Assembly: GCA_910584665.1 (NCBI GenBank)
Contig: CAJUBL010000010.1
Span: 1-56,299, forward strand
Direction: 5' to 3'
Source of the DNA: an uncultured Muribaculaceae bacterium
GTDB taxonomy: Bacteria; Bacteroidota; Bacteroidia; Bacteroidales; Muribaculaceae
DNA length: 56,299 nucleotides
This document shows, one piece after another, positions 6,543-15,677 of this stretch (the stretch's first letter is position 1; each line of letters begins with the position of its first letter). The notes beneath the pieces are model-generated. The model did not search any database. It saw only the letters and a list, made by a program, of their open reading frames with translations, and had not been told where the DNA came from. The translations under genes were made by a program, and so were the position numbers.

Positions 6543-9323
6543 TCAGTGAGCCTCAAGCCAGTTTGAAGCCACACCGAGGCCTACCTCGAGACGTACCCGT
6601 CCCGAGTAGGCCGACTCCATGAGCGTGGTGACCAGTTCCCTGACACGGTCAAGTTCGTCTGGCTTGACGTTGAACACCAGTTCGTCATGCACCTGGATTA
6701 TCATACGGGACCTTAGTCCCTCACGCTCGAAAGCATTATAGATGTTGACCATTGCGATCTTAATGATATCGGCGGCAGAACCCTGCAGAGGAGCATTGAC
6801 GGCATTGCGCTCGGCATAGCTGCGCACAACAGCATTACGTGATCTGATATCAGGAAGCATTCGCTTGCGCCCCATGACAGTAGTGACATAGCCTTGCTCC
6901 CGGGCTTTCCCGACAGAACTGTCGATATACTCCCTTATGTGCGGATATGATCTGAAATAACCGTCAATAAGTTCCTTGGACTCGGATCTGGATATCCCCA
7001 GACGTTCACTCAGACCGAAAGCCGAGATTCCATATATGATACCGAAATTGGCAGTCTTGGCATTGCGTCTCTCGGCATCCGAAACCTCGTCAATAGCCTT
7101 ATGATATATCCTGGCAGCTGTTGCCCGATGAATATCCGCTCCCGATTCAAAAGCCTCGATCATGTCGGGATCACCGCTTAGCTCGGCCATAAGCCGCAAC
7201 TCTATCTGAGAATAGTCAGCCGACAGCATAAGATCACCTTCATCAGGAATGAAGGCCCGGCGTATCTCACGTCCGTCATCCGTGCGAACAGGGATATTCT
7301 GCAGATTCGGATTGGTCGAAGACAGACGTCCGGTTGCAGTAACCGTCTGGTTATAAGTGGTATGTATCTTTCCGGTAGATTTATTTATGAGTTCAGGAAG
7401 AGCATTGATGTAGGTAGTGAGAAGTTTACGCATTCCACGTATCTGCAGTATAAGTCCGACAATCGGATGGGCCGGACGGTACTTCTCAAGAATTTCCTCG
7501 GTAGTAGAATAGAAACCTCGCTTGGTACGTTTGGCATTGGTGTCGATCTTCAGTCTGTCAAAAAGGACTTCTCCGACCTGCATGGGAGAACCGATGTTGA
7601 ATGTACCGCCGGCCATCTCGTAGACCTGATGTTCGAGACCGGTCACACGCTCGGTAAGAACACGCGACATTTCACAAAGCTCGGAGGTATCGATGCGAAC
7701 ACCGGTCCATTCCATCTCGGCGAGAACCCTGACCATCGGGAGCTCGATTTCGTCGTACAACCTGTCGAGCCCCTGCTCTACAAGCGTACCGTGCAATATA
7801 GTATCAAGCCGCAGAGGAAGCACAGTCTGCTCGGCAGCGGCATCGGGCGATAAAACCGTAACATCTCTGGACCGCGTACGTGTCTCTGTGCTGTAATCGT
7901 ACGTAGTGTATCCCAGATACTGCATCGACAGGTCGCTCAGACGGTGGCGCATCTCCGGCTCTATAAGATAATGTGCCACAGCTGTGTCATGATACGGAGA
8001 TGTGACAGTTATGCCAAGACGTCTCAGCAACAGATAGTCACGCTTGATGTCATGACTGACGACCGTAATAGCCGGATTGGTAAACAATGGCTCTATAGCA
8101 GCTGCAATTACGCTATGTTCTGTCTCATCCTCAGATAACGGAATATAGTATACATCGATATCTTCTGCATCTGTCCCTGGAACCAACGCCAGCGTCACGC
8201 CGACAATACGGGCACTCATCGGCTCGGACCCGTCGGCGTTGACATACAGTCCCACGCGTGAACCGACGTACTGCCTGACAATCCCGGACACTGATGCCGG
8301 ATCACCGACCACTGTCGCGGCGACACACTTAACCGGGACAGAGGCAACCGGCTGCGGAACCGTATCCACAGGCAGATCAAACAGTGAGCCCATCAAAGTC
8401 TCCCGTGCCGTTTTTACAGGCATAGCAACATCTTCTGACGGCCCGGCATCACCTCCAAGACGGGAAATAAAGGTCTTGAACTCCAGTTCCCGATAGATGG
8501 CTTTCAACGACTCCACATCCACCGGACGACGACGCAACGACTCAATATCTATATCTACCGGCACATCGGTCTTTATTGTAGCGAGAAACTTTGAGAAACG
8601 TATCTGCTCCGCGTTCTCAATCACACGACGCTGCAGAGAACCCTTTAGCGAGGCGGTATTGTCCAGAAGTTTCTCGACCGACCCCCACTCGGCAATAAGC
8701 CTTGCGGCAGTCTTCTCTCCCACACCGGGACATCCCGGAATATTGTCGCTGGCATCCCCCTCCAGAGCCAGCAGATCAATCACCTGCGACGGCGACGAGA
8801 TTCCATAACGATCACACACCTCACGCGGACCGCGTATCTCAAAACCCTGTCCCTTCAGAGCCGGACGATACATGAGGATATGATCTGTGACGAGCTGTCC
8901 GTAATCCTTATCGGGGGTCATCATGTAGGTGGTGAATCCCTCGAGTTCAGCTCGCCTTGCGAGCGTACCTATCACATCGTCAGCCTCATAACCCGGCACC
9001 TCGATAACCGGAATGTTATGGGCACCTATTATACGCTTTATGTAAGGGACAGACAGGGTGATATCCTCGGGCTGGGCATCACGCTGGGCCTTGTAGGCCG
9101 GATAGACTTCATGTCTGAACGTCACACCGTGAGGCGGATCAAAACATACAGCGATATGACTGAGACCGGCCTTGCGCAATATCTCGTCAAGTGTATTACA
9201 GAAGCCGAATATCGCCGAAGTGTTGAGTCCCTTTGACGTCACGCGGGGAGCACGTATCAAAGCATAGTAGGCCCGGTATATCAGAGCATACGCATCAAGA
9301 AGGAACAGTTTCTTGTCATCCAT
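6543..9323 (-). CDS. polA: DNA polymerase I
   Basis: A 926-residue replication and repair polymerase. The N-terminal 5' nuclease (about 1-290) keeps FLLDAYALIYRAYYAL, PGYEADDVIGTLA, TPDKDYGQLV and LEGDASDNIPG with its helix-hairpin-helix. The polymerase domain (about 540-926) keeps motif A DYSQIELRLMAELSG (about 705), motif B KTANFGIIYGISAFGL (about 757) and motif C QVHDELVFN (about 879). The middle 3'-5' exonuclease region (about 330-520) is degenerate: where DxE is expected there is LYVNADG (about 361), and the second motif reads SHDIKRDYLLL (about 424). Proofreading is therefore probably lost. I start at MDDKKLFLLD because the earlier in-frame ATG overlaps the -7 promoter box. Confidence 0.96.
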   Translation of the reverse strand: MDDKKLFLLDAYALIYRAYYALIRAPRVTSKGLNTSAIFGFCNTLDEILRKAGLSHIAVCFDPPHGVTFRHEVYPAYKAQRDAQPEDITLSVPYIKRIIGAHNIPVIEVPGYEADDVIGTLARRAELEGFTTYMMTPDKDYGQLVTDHILMYRPALKGQGFEIRGPREVCDRYGISSPSQVIDLLALEGDASDNIPGCPGVGEKTAARLIAEWGSVEKLLDNTASLKGSLQRRVIENAEQIRFSKFLATIKTDVPVDIDIESLRRRPVDVESLKAIYRELEFKTFISRLGGDAGPSEDVAMPVKTARETLMGSLFDLPVDTVPQPVASVPVKCVAATVVGDPASVSGIVRQYVGSRVGLYVNADGSEPMSARIVGVTLALVPGTDAEDIDVYYIPLSEDETEHSVIAAAIEPLFTNPAITVVSHDIKRDYLLLRRLGITVTSPYHDTAVAHYLIEPEMRHRLSDLSMQYLGYTTYDYSTETRTRSRDVTVLSPDAAAEQTVLPLRLDTILHGTLVEQGLDRLYDEIELPMVRVLAEMEWTGVRIDTSELCEMSRVLTERVTGLEHQVYEMAGGTFNIGSPMQVGEVLFDRLKIDTNAKRTKRGFYSTTEEILEKYRPAHPIVGLILQIRGMRKLLTTYINALPELINKSTGKIHTTYNQTVTATGRLSSTNPNLQNIPVRTDDGREIRRAFIPDEGDLMLSADYSQIELRLMAELSGDPDMIEAFESGADIHRATAARIYHKAIDEVSDAERRNAKTANFGIIYGISAFGLSERLGISRSESKELIDGYFRSYPHIREYIDSSVGKAREQGYVTTVMGRKRMLPDIRSRNAVVRSYAERNAVNAPLQGSAADIIKIAMVNIYNAFEREGLRSRMIIQVHDELVFNVKPDELDRVRELVTTLMESAYSGRVRLEVGLGVASNWLEAH

Positions 9324-9347
9324 GTTGTCGGTATTGTTTATTGACAA

Positions 9348-9355
9348 CAAAAATA
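9348..9355 (-). promoter_or_regulatory. Probable -7 box of the polA promoter
   Basis: TATTTTTG on the minus strand matches TAnnTTTG, 24 bases upstream of the chosen polA start. No clear TTTG is found 19-21 bases further upstream. It decides between the two possible polA starts. Confidence 0.5.
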
Positions 9356-9387
9356 GTCAAAAAAATTGGATTTATATCCCCCGGCCG

Positions 9388-9858
9388 CTATATTGTGCGG
9401 GCTATACGGGGAGGACATCCCTCGGCCGGCATTTCAAGTGTCTGCACCAGTTCGGAAAGGGCATCATCAGCACGGTCACTGTAGAAACCGGCAAGACTGC
9501 CGTCCGGCAACGTCTCACGTATAACCTCAACACTGATAAACTCCTTGAGAGAACGCCTCACAAGAGGCCAGCTGACTGCTTTTCCATGATCATCGGAAGT
9601 CTTGAACGAAACCTCGAGCATAAGCAGATCCACGGGATTGTCATAGAAGTTAAGAGGCTCGATACTGAAATCGTCGACCCACCGGGCAAGTCTCATGAGG
9701 GCACGCGAGAAAGCGAATACCATAGCCTGGTTAAGAGCCGGATTATGATCGGCATTCAACGGATAACGGTCGATATCATGGATAAACACATGTAGTGCGG
9801 TGAGAGCCTGGATGCGGGCCCGTATCACATCGGGAGCAACGGTTACTGTGGTTTTCAT
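9388..9858 (-). CDS. Small protein of unknown function, downstream member of a pair
   Basis: I do not recognise this 156-residue protein. It looks soluble and alpha-helical with mixed charge, has no signal peptide and no cysteine, and includes FIHDIDRYPLNADHNPALNQ and a central RLARWVDDFSIEPLNFYDNP. I start it at MKTTVTVAPD, the first methionine after a poorly conserved-looking 14-residue lead. It begins 10 bases after the stop of the other small gene, so the two are surely one transcription unit and may act together. Function unknown. Confidence 0.6.
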   Translation of the reverse strand: MKTTVTVAPDVIRARIQALTALHVFIHDIDRYPLNADHNPALNQAMVFAFSRALMRLARWVDDFSIEPLNFYDNPVDLLMLEVSFKTSDDHGKAVSWPLVRRSLKEFISVEVIRETLPDGSLAGFYSDRADDALSELVQTLEMPAEGCPPRIARTI

Positions 9859-9868
9859 AGTGATCTGT

Positions 9869-10294
9869 TCAAAGTATATATTTTGATTTCCTGATATCAC
9901 GGCGGCTTATTGACAGATAGACATAATAGATCTTTACAGCCCACTGACCGGATATGTAGAACGACGGTGCCTCCCGGGTCTCCAGTACCTCGACCAGGGC
10001 ACCGGACAATGTAACTGACGTATCACGCGACATTATATCCGAAACCATTCCGGCAAGATCGTTCCACATCTTCCGCCTGCGCCCCGTAAGTTTGTGTGGC
10101 AGACAGTCACGCATTGCGAGGCTCACATACCTGTAAGCAGTCTCATACTCCACATAGAACCGGGGAGCCGGTTTCTCAAGGACCCGGGCGACAACATTTC
10201 TGAGTGTGGGTGGCTGAGAGCCGTCCCATGCCAGCACCTCGTGACGCAGGGCTGACATGAAATCGACATCTCGTTGTGAAATTGTGTGTTTCAT
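9869..10294 (-). CDS. Small basic protein of unknown function with an internal repeat
   Basis: A 141-residue protein I cannot assign. Two segments resemble each other: VVARVLEKPAPRFYVEYETA (about 31-50) and LVEVLETREAPSFYISGQWA (about 105-125), sharing VxxVLExxxAPxFYxxxxxA. Each is followed by an aromatic stretch (YRYVSLAMR and KIYYVYLSISR), and a basic RRRKMWNDL lies between them. No signal peptide or metal-binding cluster. The start at MKHTISQRD fits a -7 box (TAATTTTG) about 49 bases upstream. First gene of a two-gene unit with the 156-residue protein. Confidence 0.6.
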   Translation of the reverse strand: MKHTISQRDVDFMSALRHEVLAWDGSQPPTLRNVVARVLEKPAPRFYVEYETAYRYVSLAMRDCLPHKLTGRRRKMWNDLAGMVSDIMSRDTSVTLSGALVEVLETREAPSFYISGQWAVKIYYVYLSISRRDIRKSKYIL

Positions 10295-10342
10295 AGTGTG
10301 TATAGAATTAAATGCAATGAATTTATTGTTGTTTTTACAATG

Positions 10343-10350
10343 CAAAATTA
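10343..10350 (-). promoter_or_regulatory. Probable -7 box for the two small unknown genes
   Basis: TAATTTTG on the minus strand, a full match to TAnnTTTG, 48 bases upstream of the ATG at 10294. No convincing -33 TTTG at the right spacing. Confidence 0.45.
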
Positions 10351-10398
10351 CAACAGCAACACCACCGCTATCATGCACACCAATGTTAACAAATACAA

Positions 10399-10429
10399 AT
10401 AGAGAGGCGTATCATTTACACCTCTCTAT
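10399..10429 (-). terminator. Terminator of the GH20 gene
   Basis: On the minus strand, ATAGAGAGGTGT pairs with ACGCCTCTCTAT around a 7-base loop, giving 12 pairs with one G-U wobble that exists only in the minus-strand RNA. A T-rich stretch (TTGTATTTGTT) follows. It starts 21 bases after the GH20 stop, at the end of the long amino-sugar locus. Confidence 0.8.
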
Positions 10430-10450
10430 CAAAAACATTTACATACCCTT

Positions 10451-12745
10451 TTACCGGGCACGTATTTCATCAACAAACAGAAAACCGAGACAACCGGTCA
10501 GCGGATGCCACTGCGGGAGCACCCACTGGGGCCTGATGACAACACGGAGCTTTGATACCTCGGTCGGTGTAAATCCGACACTATGACCTACAACCTCAAA
10601 TTCCATCCCGGGATCCATCTCAGGATACTCCTCCGATGCAAGCAGTCTGAACTCAGAGCTGCCCGGAGCCATGCCGTACACCTCGACCCCACGGCAATCG
10701 ACAAGACCGTCACACGAGAATACATCGACATTGAACGACACCTCCCTGAGGACCATAGGACTTGCCAGTTCGATCGTGGCGTCGCAGTTCTTACCGGAGA
10801 AACCTATCCAGCGGCCTGTGCGATAGTTACACGTACCGGTGAGACCATCCACAAGAGACTGTGCGCCACCGAAAGCATAACCTGCATCAGGCTCAACCGC
10901 CAGCGTGCACTTTGAGAATGTGACCGGACCTACCGACAGGGTATCACATACAGGACGTCCCTGCAGTCCGTCCCTGAAAGTTGTTGTCTTGAAGACACAG
11001 TCTTCCCTGAGAGCCAACGGTTCTGTGTACAGAGGCGACGAGACTGTCGGATCAGTACCGTCCAACGTATACCGTATATCGTAACCCGGAAGCGCCGAAC
11101 AGGTCACATTCAGAGCCTTCTGCCCGCTGTCAACCGTATACCGCACATCGACATCGGCGATATGCCTGGCATAGTTATAGCCCAGCCTGTCATAGACAGC
11201 CATCAGGGCAGGAAGACGATTCTTGAAATCCCCGAAATCCTTCTCTCCGCTACACCACTGCACCTCGCTCAGTGCGGCAAGACGCGGCAGTTCCATGTAC
11301 TGCACGTGTGGAAACGTGGAGATATACTCGGTCCAGAGATTGGCCTGACAACCCAGTACGAGAGCCTTCTGTCCGGGAGTCATGGTATCCGGACAAGGCT
11401 CGAGCGAATAGACACGCTCGACCGTAGTGAGTCCGCCTATGGCATAAGGTTCGTTGGCAGTATCCTTAGTCTGGTAAAAGTCAAAGTAACAATGACTCGT
11501 AGGCGCGAGTATTACATTGTGTCCGCGCCTGGTACCGTTGGCAGCCCCCTCTACACCCCGCCACGACATGATGATGGCGTCCTGAGGAATATCACATTCC
11601 AGTATCTCGTCCCACCCTATGGCACTCTTACCATGCCTGCGCACAACGTCACAGGCAAATGCCGTAACATAACCCTGAAGCTGAGCCTCGGGGCTTACAC
11701 CGTTCTTCTCGGCAAGGCCAAGCTCCCTGATACGCGCCTGACAGCGGGGACACTCTGCCCAGACCACTTTAGGGCACTCATCACCGCCTATGTGGATATA
11801 AGGCGCCGGGAATATATCCATAACCTCATTCAGCACATCGGCGATAAACTGCATGGTGCCATCCTTTCCCGGACAAAGCACACCGTCGTTGACTCCCCAC
11901 TGGCGCCAGACCTCATACGGGCCACCTGTACAGCCCAGTTCCGGATAGGATGCCATAGCGGCCATCATGTGGCCGGGAAGGTCAATCTCAGGGATCACCT
12001 GAACATGACGCTCAGCCGCATATCTCACTATGTCACGGGCTTCCTCCTGCGTATAGAATCCGCTCACCGGAATATCATCATACCCTGGTCCCGTGCGGCC
12101 TATGATGGAATTGGGTCGGTAAGAACCTATCTCCGTAAGACGCGGATATTTCTTTATCTCGATACGCCATCCCTGGTCATCGGTAAGATGCCAGTGAAGT
12201 GTATTGATATTATGAAGTGCGATCATGTCAATGAAACTCTTTACCTCGTCAAGCGTAAAGAAATGACGCGACACATCAAAGTGGGTGCCCCTATAGGCAA
12301 AACGAGGGCGGTCGATGATCTGTACCGACGGAAGCTCGATCTCACCGTCAGCGTCAAGGACAGACGGAATTGACTTGCGCAGAGTCTGGATACCGTAAAA
12401 TACTCCGGCGGCCGAGGCACCGTTGACGGTAACCTCGTCTGGTCCGACACTGATCATATATGCCTCGGGACTGATATCGACAAGGTCAGCACGCAGGATT
12501 ATCTTTCCGCTTGATCGCCCCGACAGACCCTCAGGCAGATATTCCCTGAGGAAACGGGCTTCACGTGACAGCGAGTCGGGAGCATCGATCTTTATATCCG
12601 ACCCGATGATAAACGGACTTTCACCTGTATTGGGAATGACGCTCTGTGGTATAGGTATGGTCCTATACCCGGCGACAGTACGCGCCGGCACAATTGCCGG
12701 ATTGACAGCCATAGCGGCAAGAAGTATGATTGCTGTAAGTCTCAT
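10451..12745 (-). CDS. Secreted beta-N-acetylhexosaminidase, GH20
   Basis: A 764-residue exported exo-enzyme that removes terminal beta-linked GlcNAc or GalNAc. A signal peptide (about 1-22) precedes the GH20 N-terminal domain (about 30-150) and the catalytic barrel (about 150-510), which contains RGTHFDVSRHFF, LHWHLTDDQGWRIEIKKYP and the catalytic Asp-Glu in HIGGDECPK (about 321-322). A chitobiase C-terminal-type segment (YTLDGTDPTVSSPLY, about 565) and a discoidin-like F5/8 C-terminal domain (about 620-764) follow. The start is MRLTAIILL; the longer frame would put extra residues before the signal peptide. It lies 20 bases after the DUF5009 gene at the end of the operon and is followed by a terminator. 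Confidence 0.93.
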   Translation of the reverse strand: MRLTAIILLAAMAVNPAIVPARTVAGYRTIPIPQSVIPNTGESPFIIGSDIKIDAPDSLSREARFLREYLPEGLSGRSSGKIILRADLVDISPEAYMISVGPDEVTVNGASAAGVFYGIQTLRKSIPSVLDADGEIELPSVQIIDRPRFAYRGTHFDVSRHFFTLDEVKSFIDMIALHNINTLHWHLTDDQGWRIEIKKYPRLTEIGSYRPNSIIGRTGPGYDDIPVSGFYTQEEARDIVRYAAERHVQVIPEIDLPGHMMAAMASYPELGCTGGPYEVWRQWGVNDGVLCPGKDGTMQFIADVLNEVMDIFPAPYIHIGGDECPKVVWAECPRCQARIRELGLAEKNGVSPEAQLQGYVTAFACDVVRRHGKSAIGWDEILECDIPQDAIIMSWRGVEGAANGTRRGHNVILAPTSHCYFDFYQTKDTANEPYAIGGLTTVERVYSLEPCPDTMTPGQKALVLGCQANLWTEYISTFPHVQYMELPRLAALSEVQWCSGEKDFGDFKNRLPALMAVYDRLGYNYARHIADVDVRYTVDSGQKALNVTCSALPGYDIRYTLDGTDPTVSSPLYTEPLALREDCVFKTTTFRDGLQGRPVCDTLSVGPVTFSKCTLAVEPDAGYAFGGAQSLVDGLTGTCNYRTGRWIGFSGKNCDATIELASPMVLREVSFNVDVFSCDGLVDCRGVEVYGMAPGSSEFRLLASEEYPEMDPGMEFEVVGHSVGFTPTEVSKLRVVIRPQWVLPQWHPLTGCLGFLFVDEIRAR

Positions 12746-12765
12746 TATGATATATGATAGATTTT

Positions 12766-14241
12766 TCAGGTACGCCAATAGTATTTGAGTTTAGAGAACA
12801 TGGCCGCAAGAGCTATGGACAGCACCGTAAATATGATACCCCGCGACAGCCCCGTGACCCAGGACTGCGCCCAGAAACCGTATAGCCCGTCACCTATACC
12901 CAGTATGTTAAGTATAGGATTTATACACATCGTCGGAGCGACATATGCTATCATGGGATTCTTTCCCGCCAGCGTGAAAGGAGCGGACAGCCGGCGCCAT
13001 CGGTATACGTCACACACAATAACAAGCATAGCCAGACAATAAAAGGCAAGGCCGGAGGTGGTGAAATAATAGCTGAAAGTAGGATCATCCTTGCGTATAC
13101 CTCCCTGGAAAGCCTCAAAGAACAGACCGAGCATCAGTGCCACAGCTCCGGCCTTGACCAGATGGCCGAGAACGCATCGGTCGGAAGGCATACGATTGGC
13201 AAAATATACCGTAAGAGCTGACAGTGCGGCACTTATAAAAAGATTCCAGGTCATGTGGCGGCCATAGAGCAATGAGACATTCACTACGATCAGAGTCAGA
13301 GACAGAATCGCAACCATAGCAGTGGATACAGCACGTTTCGACTCCGAATCCTGATTGCCGGCCCCGCCCTTCATGATCCATCCACGCAGATATTCACCTG
13401 CGATTGTACCGGGAATTACGACAAACAGATACTTAAGAAACTCGAACTGATAGAGCCATGGAAAAGGACTCCAGCCGTAAACAGCCTGTTGCCACGATCC
13501 CCCGGTATCCTTTCCCAGCAGAATAGCCATGAGAAACGGAAGGACGGCGAGCCGTGCCACAGGCTTGCCGATAGTCACGACATAGATCACCGTGCCGAAT
13601 GCCGCCATATTGGCCAGCAGCAGGATAATGATATTGCTTTTGTAAAGTATACTATCAACATGCCTGTCTATGATAGCGAACCATCCCGGATCGGTCGACA
13701 GGAAATCCTGCGGGAGCGACACATGACTTTCAATCCACCCCATCATGGCGCAAGCCAGTACAAAGCCCAGAACCGGAATACCCGTATTAAAGGCTCGGCT
13801 ATGGTTGCCCGGGAAACGACCGAACAGCAGAAACAGCACCAGAAACGCTACGATAGTAACAGTCCAGATACCAGGTCCGGCCTCACGACCCATCGCTCCG
13901 GCCACTACCCATGGATAACAGTTCTGTATAAAAATCGCGAAAAAAGCAAGCTTTAGCCCGCGCCATACCGACTCCAGGCCTAAGGTAACAGGTCGTACGC
14001 CACGCCCCATGCGCGATCCGACCGAGAAAGGCATAGCCGCTCCCATTGCAAAAAGAAAGAACGGGAATACAAGATCGACCCAGGTTATACCGTATATAGA
14101 GGGGTCAAACCCCGTGGGTGGGACCTGACAATGGGAATTCCACAACGGCAGCACAGTGGTGATAATTGTGCCGCAAAGCACCATCATGGCGATCGTAAGT
14201 CCCCGCATGGCATCAAGAGAGTCAGCTCGGAATGGTTTCAT
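12766..14241 (-). CDS. DUF5009 / HGSNAT-like membrane acyltransferase
   Basis: A 491-residue polytopic inner-membrane protein with about 11-13 hydrophobic helices. It opens with RADSLDAMRGLTIAMMVLCG and has WVDLVFPFFLFAMGAAMPFS, the signature of the DUF5009 family, which is related to eukaryotic heparan-alpha-glucosaminide N-acetyltransferase. By that relation it may move an acetyl group across the membrane onto a periplasmic amino sugar; this is inference. The histidine expected near the second helix may be that in WNSHCQVPP. It is encoded just before GH20, which fits a role in handling glucosamine residues: acetylation would make them GH20 substrates. Confidence 0.82.
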   Translation of the reverse strand: MKPFRADSLDAMRGLTIAMMVLCGTIITTVLPLWNSHCQVPPTGFDPSIYGITWVDLVFPFFLFAMGAAMPFSVGSRMGRGVRPVTLGLESVWRGLKLAFFAIFIQNCYPWVVAGAMGREAGPGIWTVTIVAFLVLFLLFGRFPGNHSRAFNTGIPVLGFVLACAMMGWIESHVSLPQDFLSTDPGWFAIIDRHVDSILYKSNIIILLLANMAAFGTVIYVVTIGKPVARLAVLPFLMAILLGKDTGGSWQQAVYGWSPFPWLYQFEFLKYLFVVIPGTIAGEYLRGWIMKGGAGNQDSESKRAVSTAMVAILSLTLIVVNVSLLYGRHMTWNLFISAALSALTVYFANRMPSDRCVLGHLVKAGAVALMLGLFFEAFQGGIRKDDPTFSYYFTTSGLAFYCLAMLVIVCDVYRWRRLSAPFTLAGKNPMIAYVAPTMCINPILNILGIGDGLYGFWAQSWVTGLSRGIIFTVLSIALAAMFSKLKYYWRT

Positions 14242-14299
14242 CTGATAGACAATGGTTGGTTTATGAATTGGTTTGAAGATAGCAGATATCTGTTTTCAG

Positions 14300-15652
14300 C
14301 TATTCAGTTCGGCTGCTGCCCGACTGAATGGCTTCTTTAAGGGCCTCGAACCAGCCCGTCCGTATTATATGGTATAACTCGAAGACCATCACACCGTCGC
14401 TCTCCCGCACGTTCATCTCGACAGCACGTTTGAACTCATTGATATCATTGTCATAGTCTACCACATACATACCGCCCTGAAAAGGCCTGTCGCCAAGCAG
14501 CATCCTGCTGTAACGGCATGCTCCTTCGACACACAGATGGTCGCCCGACTGCCACTCCGAGTCGGTCTCGTTCTTTACAAGTCCGCTGGAACGATAGTAA
14601 TCCTCCAGCGATATGTTCTTGTAATAGTTGCCATTGGTATACAGATCAAGAAGCGGTGCGATAGCATAGTTGCGATACTCGGATGTGGCCCAGTCAAAAT
14701 GCTGTGACGGGTCATACTCCGGCCCGGCCCAGTTGACACCTACCTCATAGTAACTCGGATACCATGCACCGGTATAGGCACCGAACCTGATATTCGGATC
14801 AATTGCCTTAAGCTTGTCCCGGGTATCGCTGAAGAAATTGTAGATCACCGAGGCACGCCATTCAAGCCACTTTCTGAAATACGGACCTTCGACCCGCGCA
14901 TAACTGCCGTTATCCTGCGCCACCCACTCGTAGATATCCTCGGGAAAACGTTCAAGTCTTATTCCGGCATACTCTTCAAAGAGACGCCGGCTTTCAGTCG
15001 AAAAATCACTGGTGATATTGTCATAGCGGCAACGGTCGACAAGAATACCGTCAACCGGATACCTGGCGGCACACTCCAGCAGAATACTCTGCTCGTATTC
15101 CTGCACCTGCCTCAGGGCCGGGTTACAGAATGCCGTACCGGGCCCCTCGTTCTCCGGCGCCGGTACGATACCCTTACCTGGAACATAGTTCTGAGATCTC
15201 CATTCAAGCGTATCACCCCTAAGAATACCGCCGCCACGCACAAAATGAGGATAGCTCTCACAAAAGATATTAAAGGCGGCATAAGCCACAAGCCCATGGC
15301 TCTTTGCTGACCTGAGCACCACATCAAGATAGTCATACGACGGGTCTATACGGACACCTTTCCAGTCAAGCAGACGTGGAGCGATCTCGCTTTTGTAACC
15401 CACCGAACTGCCGGTATTGCGCACATCTATTATTACCGTCCGGAAGCCGCAGTCGACAATCCTGTCCATGTAATAGTCCACAGTGTCAGGATTTGTGAAA
15501 CGTGTCCACATGCCCGACAGATCGAGCCACATGATATTGTTCTTATCACCGCCCTTATGCCTGCTGACTGCGGCATCGCCATGCCCCGGCGATAAGGCGG
15601 AGACAATGACTATTGCCGTCAGCATGGTTAACGTGATGAACATTCTCTTCAT
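14300..15652 (-). CDS. Secreted GHL10-type putative glycoside hydrolase
   Basis: A 450-residue exported protein (signal peptide about 1-27) that looks like a TIM barrel of the GHL10 / 'family 10-like' group: IMWLDLSGMW, FRTVIIDVRNTGSSVGY, GLVAYAAFNIF, VDGILVDRCRYDN (beta-4 acidic strand) and IRFGAYTGAWYPSYYEVGVN. It is a clear paralogue of the lipoprotein at 17174-18685, sharing the DGIxxDRxRY/F, SDFS, GAYxGAWYxSYY and GVNWAxPxxDP blocks, but it has no lipobox. Substrate unknown. The aspartate-rich block DGILVDRCRYD is the likeliest catalytic area. It sits between the metallophosphoesterase (26 bases) and the DUF5009 gene. Confidence 0.75.
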   Translation of the reverse strand: MKRMFITLTMLTAIVIVSALSPGHGDAAVSRHKGGDKNNIMWLDLSGMWTRFTNPDTVDYYMDRIVDCGFRTVIIDVRNTGSSVGYKSEIAPRLLDWKGVRIDPSYDYLDVVLRSAKSHGLVAYAAFNIFCESYPHFVRGGGILRGDTLEWRSQNYVPGKGIVPAPENEGPGTAFCNPALRQVQEYEQSILLECAARYPVDGILVDRCRYDNITSDFSTESRRLFEEYAGIRLERFPEDIYEWVAQDNGSYARVEGPYFRKWLEWRASVIYNFFSDTRDKLKAIDPNIRFGAYTGAWYPSYYEVGVNWAGPEYDPSQHFDWATSEYRNYAIAPLLDLYTNGNYYKNISLEDYYRSSGLVKNETDSEWQSGDHLCVEGACRYSRMLLGDRPFQGGMYVVDYDNDINEFKRAVEMNVRESDGVMVFELYHIIRTGWFEALKEAIQSGSSRTE

Positions 15653-15677
15653 GGTTCAGAATATTGACGGTAAGAGA

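Noticed and set aside
11162..12373. A 403-codon open frame antisense to the GH20 gene
   Set aside because: Complete overlap with the catalytic domain of GH20 on the other strand and no recognisable protein features.
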